Shown piece by piece: positions 7,950-15,992 of a stretch of DNA of 64,000 nucleotides; the stretch's first letter is position 1; the number at the start of each line of letters is the position of its first letter. The notes under the pieces are model-generated. The model worked only from the letters and a program-made list of their open reading frames with translations, was not told the DNA's origin and did not search any database. Source of the DNA: Pseudomonas sp. KU43P. GTDB lineage: Bacteria > Pseudomonadota > Gammaproteobacteria > Pseudomonadales > Pseudomonadaceae. Position numbers and translations under genes: made by a program. Where the stretch lies: the NCBI RefSeq assembly GCF_033095865.1, contig NZ_AP019365.1:779501-843500 (forward strand), given 5' to 3'.

Positions 7950-9203
7950 TCAGTTGCCGTAAACCGGCAGCTTCTTGCAGATGGCCTTGACCTTTTCACG
8001 CACGGCGTCGATCACCGCTTCGTTGTTCAGGTCGGCGAGGATGTCGCAGATCCAGCCCGCCAGTTCCTTGCACTCGGCTTCCTTGAAACCACGGGTGGTG
8101 ACGGCTGGAGTGCCGAAACGCAGGCCCGAGGTGACGAACGGCGAACGTGGGTCGTTCGGTACCGAGTTCTTGTTGACGGTGATGAAAGCTTTGCCCAGAG
8201 CGGCGTCAGCGTCCTTACCGGAGATTTCCTGCTTGATCAGCGACAGCAGGAACAGGTGGTTCTGAGTACCACCGGAAACCACATCGAAGCCGCGTTCGAT
8301 GAACACGCTGGCCATGGCCTGGGCGTTCTTCACCACTTGCTGCTGGTAAGCCTTGAACTCAGGCTGCAGGGCCTCTTTGAAGCAGATGGCCTTGGCGGCG
8401 ATCACGTGCTCCAGCGGGCCACCCTGGGCGCCTGGGAAGACGGCGGAGTTCAGCTTCTTCTCGATGTCGGCGTTGGCACGGGCCAGGATCAGGCCGCCAC
8501 GCGGGCCGCGCAGGGTCTTGTGGGTGGTGGTGGTGACCACGTCGGCGAACGGCACCGGGTTCGGGTACACGCCAGCGGCAACCAGGCCGGCTACGTGGGC
8601 CATGTCGACGAACAGGTAGGCACCCACTTTGTCGGCGATGGCGCGGAAGCGCGGGAAGTCCAGAACCTGCGAGTAGGCCGAGAAGCCAGCAACGATCATC
8701 TTCGGCTTGTGCTCGACAGCCAGGCGCTCGACTTCGTCGTAGTCGATCAGGCCGTTGGCGTCGATGCCGTACTGGATGGCGTTGTACAGCTTGCCCGAGG
8801 AGCTGACGGAAGCGCCGTGGGTCAGGTGGCCACCGTGGGCCAGGCTCATGCCCAGGATGGTGTCACCGGCCGACAGCAGGGCCAGGTAGACGGCAGCGTT
8901 GGCCTGGGAGCCGGCGTGCGGCTGGACGTTGGCGTAGTCGGCGCCGAACAGCTCTTTGGCACGGTCGATGGCCAGTTGCTCGACCACGTCGACGTACTCG
9001 CAACCACCGTAGTAACGCTTGCCTGGGTAGCCTTCAGCGTACTTGTTGGTCAGCACCGAACCCTGGGCTTCCATGACGGCGGGGCTGGTGTAGTTTTCCG
9101 AAGCGATCAGCTCGATATGCTCTTCCTGGCGCAGAGCTTCTTGCTGCATGGCTTCGAAGAGCTCGGCGTCGTACTTGGCAATGGTCAAATCACGGCTGAA
9201 CAT
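7950..9203 (-). CDS. glyA: Serine hydroxymethyltransferase
   Basis: 417 residues, the normal family length. It interconverts serine and glycine with tetrahydrofolate, giving 5,10-methylene-THF for one-carbon metabolism, using PLP in the cytoplasm. Visible signatures are [35 protein letters not shown], the PLP-lysine motif [16 protein letters not shown], and the C-terminal [16 protein letters not shown] start at ATG 9203 (MFSRDLTIA), with GAGG upstream, rather than the in-frame start four codons earlier. A strong terminator follows. Confidence 0.98.
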   Translation of the reverse strand: MFSRDLTIAKYDAELFEAMQQEALRQEEHIELIASENYTSPAVMEAQGSVLTNKYAEGYPGKRYYGGCEYVDVVEQLAIDRAKELFGADYANVQPHAGSQANAAVYLALLSAGDTILGMSLAHGGHLTHGASVSSSGKLYNAIQYGIDANGLIDYDEVERLAVEHKPKMIVAGFSAYSQVLDFPRFRAIADKVGAYLFVDMAHVAGLVAAGVYPNPVPFADVVTTTTHKTLRGPRGGLILARANADIEKKLNSAVFPGAQGGPLEHVIAAKAICFKEALQPEFKAYQQQVVKNAQAMASVFIERGFDVVSGGTQNHLFLLSLIKQEISGKDADAALGKAFITVNKNSVPNDPRSPFVTSGLRFGTPAVTTRGFKEAECKELAGWICDILADLNNEAVIDAVREKVKAICKKLPVYGN

Positions 9204-9371
9204 AACGGTCCTCAAGGATCGGGCGGGATTGGGGGGGCATTCTAACCGATTGATTCGCGCCTGGCATATGAAGTGGCATCAAGTCGCGGACCAATGGGCT
9301 TCATGTTGAATCCCGCGCCGTGTCTGGGCTGGCGTGGGGCGGGAGTTGACTTTGAGGTCCGGTTTTGGGGG

Positions 9372-9475
9372 CTTTGCCCCCATCGCCGGCAAGCCAGCTC
9401 CCACAGGGTAGGAGGGGGCTTTGAGGGCTGCGCTGTACTTGTGGAAGCCGGCTTGCCGGCGATGAGGCCGATACA
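9372..9475. repeat. Inverted pair of P. putida REP sequences
   Basis: ATCGCCGGCAAGCCAGCTCC faces AGCCGGCTTGCCGGCGATGA across about 40 bases, between glyA and the GGDEF/EAL gene. Typical extragenic REP pair. Confidence 0.85.
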
Positions 9476-9482
9476 GGCCCCA

Positions 9483-12400
9483 TCAATGGAACATGAATAG
9501 CGTCTCGTTGGAAAACTGCGCCTCGAACTGATTCGCCGGCATCGGCCGCCCGAACAGGTAGCCCTGCACCTCGTCACAGCCATGCTCGCGCAGGAATTCC
9601 AGCTGCTCGTGGGTCTCCACCCCCTCGGCGATCACCGCCAGGTTGAGGCTGTGGGCCATGGCGATGATCGCCCGGGCAATCTGCGCATCCTGTTCGCCTT
9701 CGGGCAGGCCGTCGACGAACGTGCGGTCGATCTTCAGCACATCGATGGGGAACTGCTTGAGGTAGTTGAGCGACGAGTAACCGGTACCGAAGTCGTCGAC
9801 CGCGATGCTCAGGCCCAGCACCTTCAGGCTGTCGAGTATCTGCATCGCCTCGTTCACATCGCGCATCAGGATACTTTCGGTCAGCTCCAGCTCCAGGCAG
9901 GCCGGCGGCAGGCCGGTTTCTTCGAGGATGGTGGCGATGCGGTTGCCGAGCTGGCCGTCGGAGAACTGCCGCGCCGAGATGTTCACCGACACCTTCGGTA
10001 CGCGCACCTTTTCCTTGTGCCAGGCCTTGAGCTGACGGCTGGCTTCGCGCAGCACCCAGTCGCCGACGTCCACCACCAGCCCTAGCTCCTCGATCACCGG
10101 GATGAAGTCGCCTGGCGGCACCAGGCCGCGGGTCGGGTGGCGCCAGCGCAGCAGGGCTTCGGCACCGGTCAGGCGCTTGCCGTCACCGCTGAACTGCGGC
10201 TGGTAGTAAAGGATGAACTCGTTCTGCTCGAGGGCGTGGCGCAGGTCGCTTTCCAGCTCCAGGCGCTCCAGGGCGCTGGCGTTCATCTCGGCCTGGTAGA
10301 ACTGGAAGTTGTTCTTGCCGCGCTCCTTGGCGTGGTACATGGCGGTGTCGGCGTTCTTCATCAGCTGGCTCAGCTCGTTGCCATCCTGCGGGCTGAGGGC
10401 GATGCCGATACTGGCGGTGACGAAGAACTCGCGGTTCTCCAGCACGAACGGCCGCACCAGGCTGCCAAGGATGTTCTCTGCCACATGGATGGCGCGGTTC
10501 AGCGCCATCTCACGGGTGGCACGCGGCTGCAGCAGCAGGGTGAACTCGTCGCCACCCATGCGCGCCACGGTGTCGTCGTCGTCGACGCAGGCCAGCAGGC
10601 GCAGGGCCATGTCCTTGAGCATGCGGTCGCCAGCGGCGTGGCCGAGGGAATCGTTGATCGGCTTGAAGCGGTCGAGGTCGAGGAACATCAGCACCACCCA
10701 CGACTTTTGCCGTTCGGCCTGCTGCAGCGCGGTATGCAGGCGGTCCTGGAACAGTGTGCGGTTGGGCAGGTGGGTGAGGGCGTCGTAGTAGGCCAGCCGG
10801 TGGATGCGCTGTTCGCTGGCCTTGCGCTCGCTGATGTCGGTGAAGAAGCACACGTAGCTGGCCAGGTCGCCTTCGTCATCCAGCACTGCGGTAATGCCCA
10901 CCCAGGCCGGGTAGCGGTCGCCGTCGCGGCGCTTGAGCCACACTTCGCCTTCCCAGCTACCGCGCTGGTGCAGTTGCTTGATCACGTAGCGTAGGTGGCC
11001 TTCCTGCTGCTCGTCGACCGTGAGCATGCCGGGCAGTTGGTCGAGCACGTCGCTCACCGCATAGCCGCTGACCCGGCTGAATGCCTCGTTGGCCTGCACG
11101 ATGTAGCCGGCCGGGTCGGTGATGAGGATCGCCGAGGTCGAGTGCTCGAACACGGTCGCGGCCATGCGCAGGTCTTTTTCCGCACGGCGCTGTTGGCTGA
11201 TGTCGCGGCCTACGCCGAGCACGCCTTCGAAGCGTTCGTGGTCATCCCAGATCAGCACCAGGCGCAGCTCGATGGGGATCTTGCGGCCATCGGCGCGCAG
11301 GCAATCGAACAGGAACAGTTGAGTGGGCAGACGCTGGCGCAGTTGCGCCAGTTGCTCGCTGTCGTCCATGGCCCGGCTGACCCGTTCCATCAGGCTGTAG
11401 ATGCCGGTGAGCTGGGCGGGGTTGGCAATGATCGACTGCCAGCCGTTGTCGAAGATCCACTCGGCCGGGTAGCCCAGCACCGCTTGCACCGAGGGGCTGA
11501 CGTAGTTGAGCTGCAACTGGCTGTCGGTGGAGAAGATCACGTCGCTGATGCTCTCGGCGAGCATGCGGTAGCGCTGTTCGCTGTCGCGCAGCGACTGGCT
11601 GGCCTCGATCTGTACGGTGACGTCCTTGCCCACACCGATGATGCGGGTGACCAGGCCGTCGCTGTTGCGGGTCAGCACTTGTTCGCGAATGTCGTAGCAG
11701 CGCCAACTGCCGTCGCGGTGGCGGAAGCGCAGCTGGGTATGCAGCGACTGGCTGTGGCCGGTGTCGCGCTGCTGCTGGCGCATGGCCTGGTAGCTGGCGG
11801 CGTCCTCGGGGTGCAGCAGCAGCTCCCAGAAGCGCTCGCCCATCTGCGCCAGCTCGTTGCGGTCGTAACCCAAGGTCTGGCCGAGGTGGCGGTTGCTGAA
11901 GATCATCCGCTGGTTGAGCACGTCCTGCACATACAGTTGGTCGGGGACGGTACGCACCACGTCCGACCAGAAACTTTCGCGCTCCAGCAGCGACAGCTCC
12001 ACCTGCTTGCGGCTGGTGATGTCGCTGATGCTCAGGATCACCGCCTGGTAGTCGCGGCGCTGCTGCGGCAGGCGTGCCATCAGCCATAGGTGCAGCTCGC
12101 CGCCCAGCGGTGCCGGCAGGCGCACCTCCAGTTCGAGCGAGGGGCGTTGTTCGATCAACGCATCGATCAGCTGGATGCCGACGCTCTCGCGGCCATCGCC
12201 GCTGCCGTCGATCAGCCGTTGCCAGGCGCCTTCGTTGCAGTCGACGTTGAGCAACTGGCGCGCCACCTGGTTGATTTCGGTGATCTTCAGTTCCTGCAGC
12301 AGCGTGCGGCGCAGGTTGCTGTCCAGGGCCAGGCTCTGCTTGAGCGCGGCGAGGTTGCGCAGGTGGTAGCGGTCGAGCTGGCCGGGCAGGCTGGAAAGGT

Positions 12401-13313
12401 CGAGCACGCACAAGGCCACGCCGGTGCCCTCGAAGATTTCCTGGTAGCGGCGGCGGTCTTCCTGCAGCGCGCGCTGGCGGCGGCGCATGTTGATCAGTGC
12501 CAGCACCGGCAGCAACGCGCAGAACAATGCCAGCAGGCATTTGCCGAGCAACGCCGGCAGCAGCTTCTGGCGGGCAAGGCCGGCATCGAACAGGCCGCGC
12601 AGCTGCCAGGTGCTGTTGTCGATGAAGGCCAGCATCACGCTTTGCAGCGGCTCTTCGCTGGTCGGCGTCGGCCCATGGCGCTCCAGTACCTCGCCGCTGC
12701 GGCTGTTTTCCAGCAACCACAGGGGGTGGTTGGGGCCGTCCAGGTGCACGGTCAGGGCCTGGTAGTAGTCGCTGGACAGGCGCAGCAGCCAGTAGCCGCG
12801 GTCCTGTTCGCTGGCTTGGCGCAGCAGCAGGTAGAGGGTGCGGTTGTCCGGTGAATTGGAAAAGAAGAACGCGTGGCCCTGGTTCAGCGTCAGCAGCTCG
12901 TCAATCAGTTGGCGGTCAGGGCTGCCGGCCAGGCTGTCGCCGCTCAGTTGCCCGCTGTGGTCGATCCAGGCCAGGTCGCGCAGGCTGGGCAGGCGCTCGC
13001 GCAGGGTGACCAGCAGGCTGGGCAGGGCGGCCGGCGTCGGAGCCTTGACGTAGGGCTGTACCACATTCAGCGCTTGCTGGGCCTTGAGCGCCATGTTCAG
13101 GCTCAGGTGGTCGGCAAGCTCGGCGCTGGCCTCCAGGTTCTGCTGGCGCTGGTCGGCCTGGGTATGGCTGAACTGGGCGAACAGCTGCCACAGCAGCAAA
13201 CCCAGCAAAACCAGTGCAAGCAGGGCCAACGCACCCTTTATGGACCCGCGCAGGGACGCGACCGGAGCCGAGGTTGCAGGGCACAGCGACGACGGATGAT
13301 TGAGATTGGTCAA
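9483..13313 (-). CDS. Membrane-bound multi-PAS GGDEF-EAL protein (c-di-GMP signalling)
   Basis: 1276 residues. Order: cytoplasmic N-terminus; helix 1 (LALLALVLLGLLLWQLF); a periplasmic sensing region of about 200 residues; helix 2 (CLLALFCALLPVLALINM); three to four PAS/PAC units (HLGQTLGYDRNEL; SVQAVLGYPAEW; AFSRVSGYAVSDVL); a GGDEF domain with intact MGGDEF near residue 919; and an EAL domain with intact EALLRWRHP near residue 1051, plus DDFGTGYSSL. Both catalytic signatures are complete, so it could make and degrade c-di-GMP, with PAS or periplasmic input choosing. The start is a TTG with AGGA 8 bases upstream; no ATG fits better. Its place beside glyA matches P. putida gene order. Confidence 0.95.
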   Translation of the reverse strand: MTNLNHPSSLCPATSAPVASLRGSIKGALALLALVLLGLLLWQLFAQFSHTQADQRQQNLEASAELADHLSLNMALKAQQALNVVQPYVKAPTPAALPSLLVTLRERLPSLRDLAWIDHSGQLSGDSLAGSPDRQLIDELLTLNQGHAFFFSNSPDNRTLYLLLRQASEQDRGYWLLRLSSDYYQALTVHLDGPNHPLWLLENSRSGEVLERHGPTPTSEEPLQSVMLAFIDNSTWQLRGLFDAGLARQKLLPALLGKCLLALFCALLPVLALINMRRRQRALQEDRRRYQEIFEGTGVALCVLDLSSLPGQLDRYHLRNLAALKQSLALDSNLRRTLLQELKITEINQVARQLLNVDCNEGAWQRLIDGSGDGRESVGIQLIDALIEQRPSLELEVRLPAPLGGELHLWLMARLPQQRRDYQAVILSISDITSRKQVELSLLERESFWSDVVRTVPDQLYVQDVLNQRMIFSNRHLGQTLGYDRNELAQMGERFWELLLHPEDAASYQAMRQQQRDTGHSQSLHTQLRFRHRDGSWRCYDIREQVLTRNSDGLVTRIIGVGKDVTVQIEASQSLRDSEQRYRMLAESISDVIFSTDSQLQLNYVSPSVQAVLGYPAEWIFDNGWQSIIANPAQLTGIYSLMERVSRAMDDSEQLAQLRQRLPTQLFLFDCLRADGRKIPIELRLVLIWDDHERFEGVLGVGRDISQQRRAEKDLRMAATVFEHSTSAILITDPAGYIVQANEAFSRVSGYAVSDVLDQLPGMLTVDEQQEGHLRYVIKQLHQRGSWEGEVWLKRRDGDRYPAWVGITAVLDDEGDLASYVCFFTDISERKASEQRIHRLAYYDALTHLPNRTLFQDRLHTALQQAERQKSWVVLMFLDLDRFKPINDSLGHAAGDRMLKDMALRLLACVDDDDTVARMGGDEFTLLLQPRATREMALNRAIHVAENILGSLVRPFVLENREFFVTASIGIALSPQDGNELSQLMKNADTAMYHAKERGKNNFQFYQAEMNASALERLELESDLRHALEQNEFILYYQPQFSGDGKRLTGAEALLRWRHPTRGLVPPGDFIPVIEELGLVVDVGDWVLREASRQLKAWHKEKVRVPKVSVNISARQFSDGQLGNRIATILEETGLPPACLELELTESILMRDVNEAMQILDSLKVLGLSIAVDDFGTGYSSLNYLKQFPIDVLKIDRTFVDGLPEGEQDAQIARAIIAMAHSLNLAVIAEGVETHEQLEFLREHGCDEVQGYLFGRPMPANQFEAQFSNETLFMFH

Positions 13314-13546
13314 GCGTTGGTCCTGCGATTGGGCTGGCGATGGCAGGTTTTGTTATGCACGGTGTGTGCCGGTGCCTTCAGGCGCCGGGGCCGTGGTGGC
13401 GCACTATAAGGCCGCACACCCGAAACGGGCTAGCATGCCTGGCATTATGGCAAAGTGCCAGCCCGCTTATCTGTTGCCGGATGTCGCGGCGCAGGCGGTG
13501 GGTTCGGCAAGACCCTGCTTCCTGTGCGAGAATGCCGGCCGCTTCA

Positions 13547-13969
13547 ATGACAACGCTTCGGAGATGTTCGGTTTTGGTTACTCACTTTTCCACCAATGGC
13601 CTCGATTCCGCCTGTGGGCGCAGCAGTCAGACCCTTGTCAGCACTGCCGTGACCGAGGATGTATCGTGCAAGTCGTGCCAGCGCTCGCTGGTCAAACCTG
13701 AGGCGGCGTCTGCCGCGAAAAACAAGACGCCGTCGCTGGCCGAACTGCGCAAGACCGCCAAGGCGGCTGCAGAGCCGGCTGAGGTCGTGGCTGCGGCGAA
13801 ACCGGCAGCCAAGGTTGCCAGTGCACCTGCCGTCAAGCCGGCCAAGGCTGCTGAACAGCCAGCCCGCAGTGGCGGCTTCAGCGTGAAGGCCGCCTACGCC
13901 GCGCGCCTGGCTGAGCAGGGCGACCGTTGCCGGTTGCCGCGGGGCAAGGCCAAGCAGCGTCACGTCTGA
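13547..13969 (+). CDS. Small Ala/Lys-rich protein, unknown function
   Basis: About 140 residues from MTTLRRCSVLVTHF. A Cys pair (VSCKSCQRSL) is followed by a long AKPAAKVASAPAVKPAKA low-complexity, basic tail ending GKAKQRHV. The start is uncertain: there is no good Shine-Dalgarno, and the frame is open upstream to 13340 in sequence that does not look coding. The codon composition of the 3' two-thirds is typical of the host. It lies just before the REP pair and the ettA promoter region. Nothing indicates function beyond likely nucleic-acid or protein contact through the basic tail. Confidence 0.5.
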   Translation: MTTLRRCSVLVTHFSTNGLDSACGRSSQTLVSTAVTEDVSCKSCQRSLVKPEAASAAKNKTPSLAELRKTAKAAAEPAEVVAAAKPAAKVASAPAVKPAKAAEQPARSGGFSVKAAYAARLAEQGDRCRLPRGKAKQRHV

Positions 13970-13991
13970 ATCATGTGAGGCCTGTTCTGGC

Positions 13992-14075
13992 CTCATCGCC
14001 GGCAAGCCGGCTCCCACGGCTTCGCGACAGGCGTTCTGTGGGAGCCGGCTTGCCGGCGAATGGGCCGCAAAGCGG
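13992..14075. repeat. Inverted pair of REP sequences
   Basis: CATCGCCGGCAAGCCGGCTC ... GAGCCGGCTTGCCGGCGAAT, followed by the usual GGGCCGCAAAGCGGCCCC tail hairpin at about 14067-14083. Confidence 0.88.
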
Positions 14076-14099
14076 CCCCAATCCGCCCCACCATCCGAC

Positions 14100-14230
14100 C
14101 ACCCTGTGAAACGCCGCGCGTTGGCGTAGAATGGTCGCCTTTGTTCAATCACACCCCGTAAACACATCGCCCTGGCCGCTTGCCGGGGCGATCGTCGATG
14201 TCTTTATCTATCTATTTAGAGGGCTTGGTT
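14100..14230 (+). promoter_or_regulatory. Native ettA promoter and 5' UTR, cut off from its gene
   Basis: A likely -10 (TAGAAT, 14127-14132) follows a weak -35. A long leader with a CGCCCTGGCC...GGGGCGAT hairpin ends in the Shine-Dalgarno GAGGG, 7 bases before TTG GCT CAA TAC. That is the expected EttA N-terminus (MAQY). The gene body is now 24.5 kb away. Confidence 0.6.
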
Positions 14231-14260
14231 TTGGCTCAATACCCCAATCTGCGCTATTAG
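14231..14260 (+). pseudogene. Severed 5' end of ettA (MAQY then element sequence)
   Basis: TTG GCT CAA TAC encodes MAQY, the conserved start of EttA (E. coli EttA begins MAQFVYTMHR). After TAC the frame runs into island DNA and stops at 14258-14260 (MAQYPNLRY). The matching continuation, TAC GTC TAC ACC ATG, is found at 38732. ATAC is shared by both junctions. Confidence 0.75.
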
Positions 14261-14985
14261 TTTTTGGTTGCGTTTTGTGATTGAGAATTTTCCCCCCTAG
14301 AATTCTGGGCTCCAGCCTGTCGGCAACGGCAAGAAATGTAAAAACGTTGCTTTGTATAATTTTTTAGTAAACTTTTGGCGCTTTTCGGGCCAGATGTAGC
14401 CTCGAAACTTAACTTTTTCATCTGGCACCAAGCCCGCTTCGCCGGTCATCGCATGTGTAGCGCAACTCCAATCTCTTCAATTACAGGTCTTAAGCACCCT
14501 GCAGGCTGAACAAACAGCTGAGAAGTTTGATAACGGTATAAGATTGCAGAATTTTTAGGTGTTGTGGTGCACGCATGGATCATGCTTAGTGTTCGACGTT
14601 CTAGTTTTAGCGAGAAAGTTATCTAGTTGCAGATGCTTGCAGGTTCTCCCGGCCAGCATGCTGGGTGTGCGGGTATCTGACTATCCTTGGAGTGGCGTTT
14701 TTACAGAGGGCGGCTCATCGTCCTCGCAAGCAAAGCCGCTCGTCGACTGTCATTGAAAATCCGAGCTGAGGCTTTGGAAATACTGGACAAATAGCCACCC
14801 TAGGCGATACTCTTGCAGTAGGCTTAGTGTAAGAGTTTTTAGAGTTTGCACTATAGTGATTATTGGAAAGGAGTCCGTTCATGTTAGCTCTCATTGATTC
14901 AGCCTGTTAGTTGTACTGCTTAGGGCAAGAATTGGTTTCATGAGTTGACGACTCTGAGAAACAACCTAATTGCAGGACCTATCAA
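14243..14985. other. Left end of the island, no convincing gene
   Basis: 743 bases, clearly more AT-rich than the flank. They include the palindrome-like GAATTTTCCCCCCTAGAATTC area near 14288 and a perfect 10-bp palindrome CACTATAGTG at about 14849, whose TATAGT could be a -10. Apart from a 9-codon frame with a strong ribosome binding site at 14881, nothing looks coding. Likely recombination end plus promoter of the ATPase/protease operon. Confidence 0.5.
14881..14910 (+). CDS. Possible 9-codon leader peptide before the AAA ATPase
   Basis: ATG TTA GCT CTC ATT GAT TCA GCC TGT TAG (MLALIDSAC) follows AAAGGAG with 7-8 bases spacing, a far better ribosome binding site than most genes here. It may be a translated leader or a remnant of a gene start. 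Too short to be sure. Confidence 0.25.
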   Translation: MLALIDSAC

Positions 14986-15969
14986 ATGGCTAACGGAAAA
15001 ATACTACGGCAGCTCTTCAAGGCCGGAACACTCGGGGATCAGGCGGCCTTCCGTCGTGCTTCGGAAGCTATTATCGAAGAAGAGCGGCAAAAACAGCACC
15101 ACCTTCTGGCCAATGATCTGGAACAGATTCTTTACGGCGGCGACATGCATGTTCAGTCTGCACGTAAACCGCAATTTACCGCTGACATTCCTGTAGATAA
15201 GGAGCGTGGACTTCCGCTTCTCGATATTAGGCCGCCCAAGCGATCGCTCGAAGAGATCATCCTACCTGAAAGCAGTGCCGTCATGATCGAGGAGATGCTT
15301 GAGGAGCATCGCCGCTCTGAGGTCCTTCGCAGCTACGGTATGAAGCCCTCAGGCAAGGTCATTTTCTTCGGTCCACCAGGTTGCGGTAAGACTCTTGCGG
15401 CCGAAGTGATCGCCTTCGAGCTGGACCGGCCATTGGCTATCGTGCGGCTCGACGCACTGGTGTCGTCGTTCCTCGGAGAAACTGCCGCCAACCTGCGAAA
15501 GGTGTTTGAGTTCATTTCGAAGCATCAGTTGGTTGTTTTGTTTGACGAGTTTGATGCGATTGGCAAAGAGCGTGGTGATAGTTCTGATCACGGTGAGCTC
15601 CGCCGTGTGGTCAATGCTGTATTGCAGATGATGGATGCTTACGATGGCCAGAGCCTCATTTTGGCAGCGACCAACCACGAAAGTATTCTTGACTCAGCAA
15701 TTTGGCGCCGGTTTGATGACGCCATTGAATTTCCACTTCCTGATAGAAAACAGCTTACCGCATTGTTGCAGCTAAAGTTGCGGGGTATTCGCCGACAATT
15801 TGAGCTAGATGACGGCGAGTTGCTGGCAGAGCTTGAAGGGAAAAGTGGTGCCGATGTCGAACGAGTTGTTCGGCGTGCCATTAAGCGTATGATATTGCGA
15901 AACCAAGAGTTCCTCACCATCAAAGAGCTTCGTAGTGCATTGGTGCGAGAGGGGCTTCGAAAACACTGA
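14986..15969 (+). CDS. AAA+ ATPase, partner of the subtilase
   Basis: 327 residues. An N-terminal helical part comes first. The AAA+ core has Walker A GPPGCGKT (about 129-136), Walker B VVLFDEFDAI (about 183-192), sensor-1 ILAATN, an arginine-finger region SAIWRRFDDAIEFPLPDR, and a small helical lid with SGADVERVVRRAIKRM. This is the fold of the cell-division/FtsH-type AAA subgroup, without its own protease domain. The ATG has AGGA upstream. The subtilase begins 24 bases after its stop, so the two form one unit. Such AAA-ATPase/subtilase pairs occur in defence-type islands. The likely role is ATP-driven sensing or regulation of the protease; that role is inference. Confidence 0.9.
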   Translation: MANGKILRQLFKAGTLGDQAAFRRASEAIIEEERQKQHHLLANDLEQILYGGDMHVQSARKPQFTADIPVDKERGLPLLDIRPPKRSLEEIILPESSAVMIEEMLEEHRRSEVLRSYGMKPSGKVIFFGPPGCGKTLAAEVIAFELDRPLAIVRLDALVSSFLGETAANLRKVFEFISKHQLVVLFDEFDAIGKERGDSSDHGELRRVVNAVLQMMDAYDGQSLILAATNHESILDSAIWRRFDDAIEFPLPDRKQLTALLQLKLRGIRRQFELDDGELLAELEGKSGADVERVVRRAIKRMILRNQEFLTIKELRSALVREGLRKH

Positions 15970-15992
15970 TCCGCTGCAGTCAAGGATGATGA

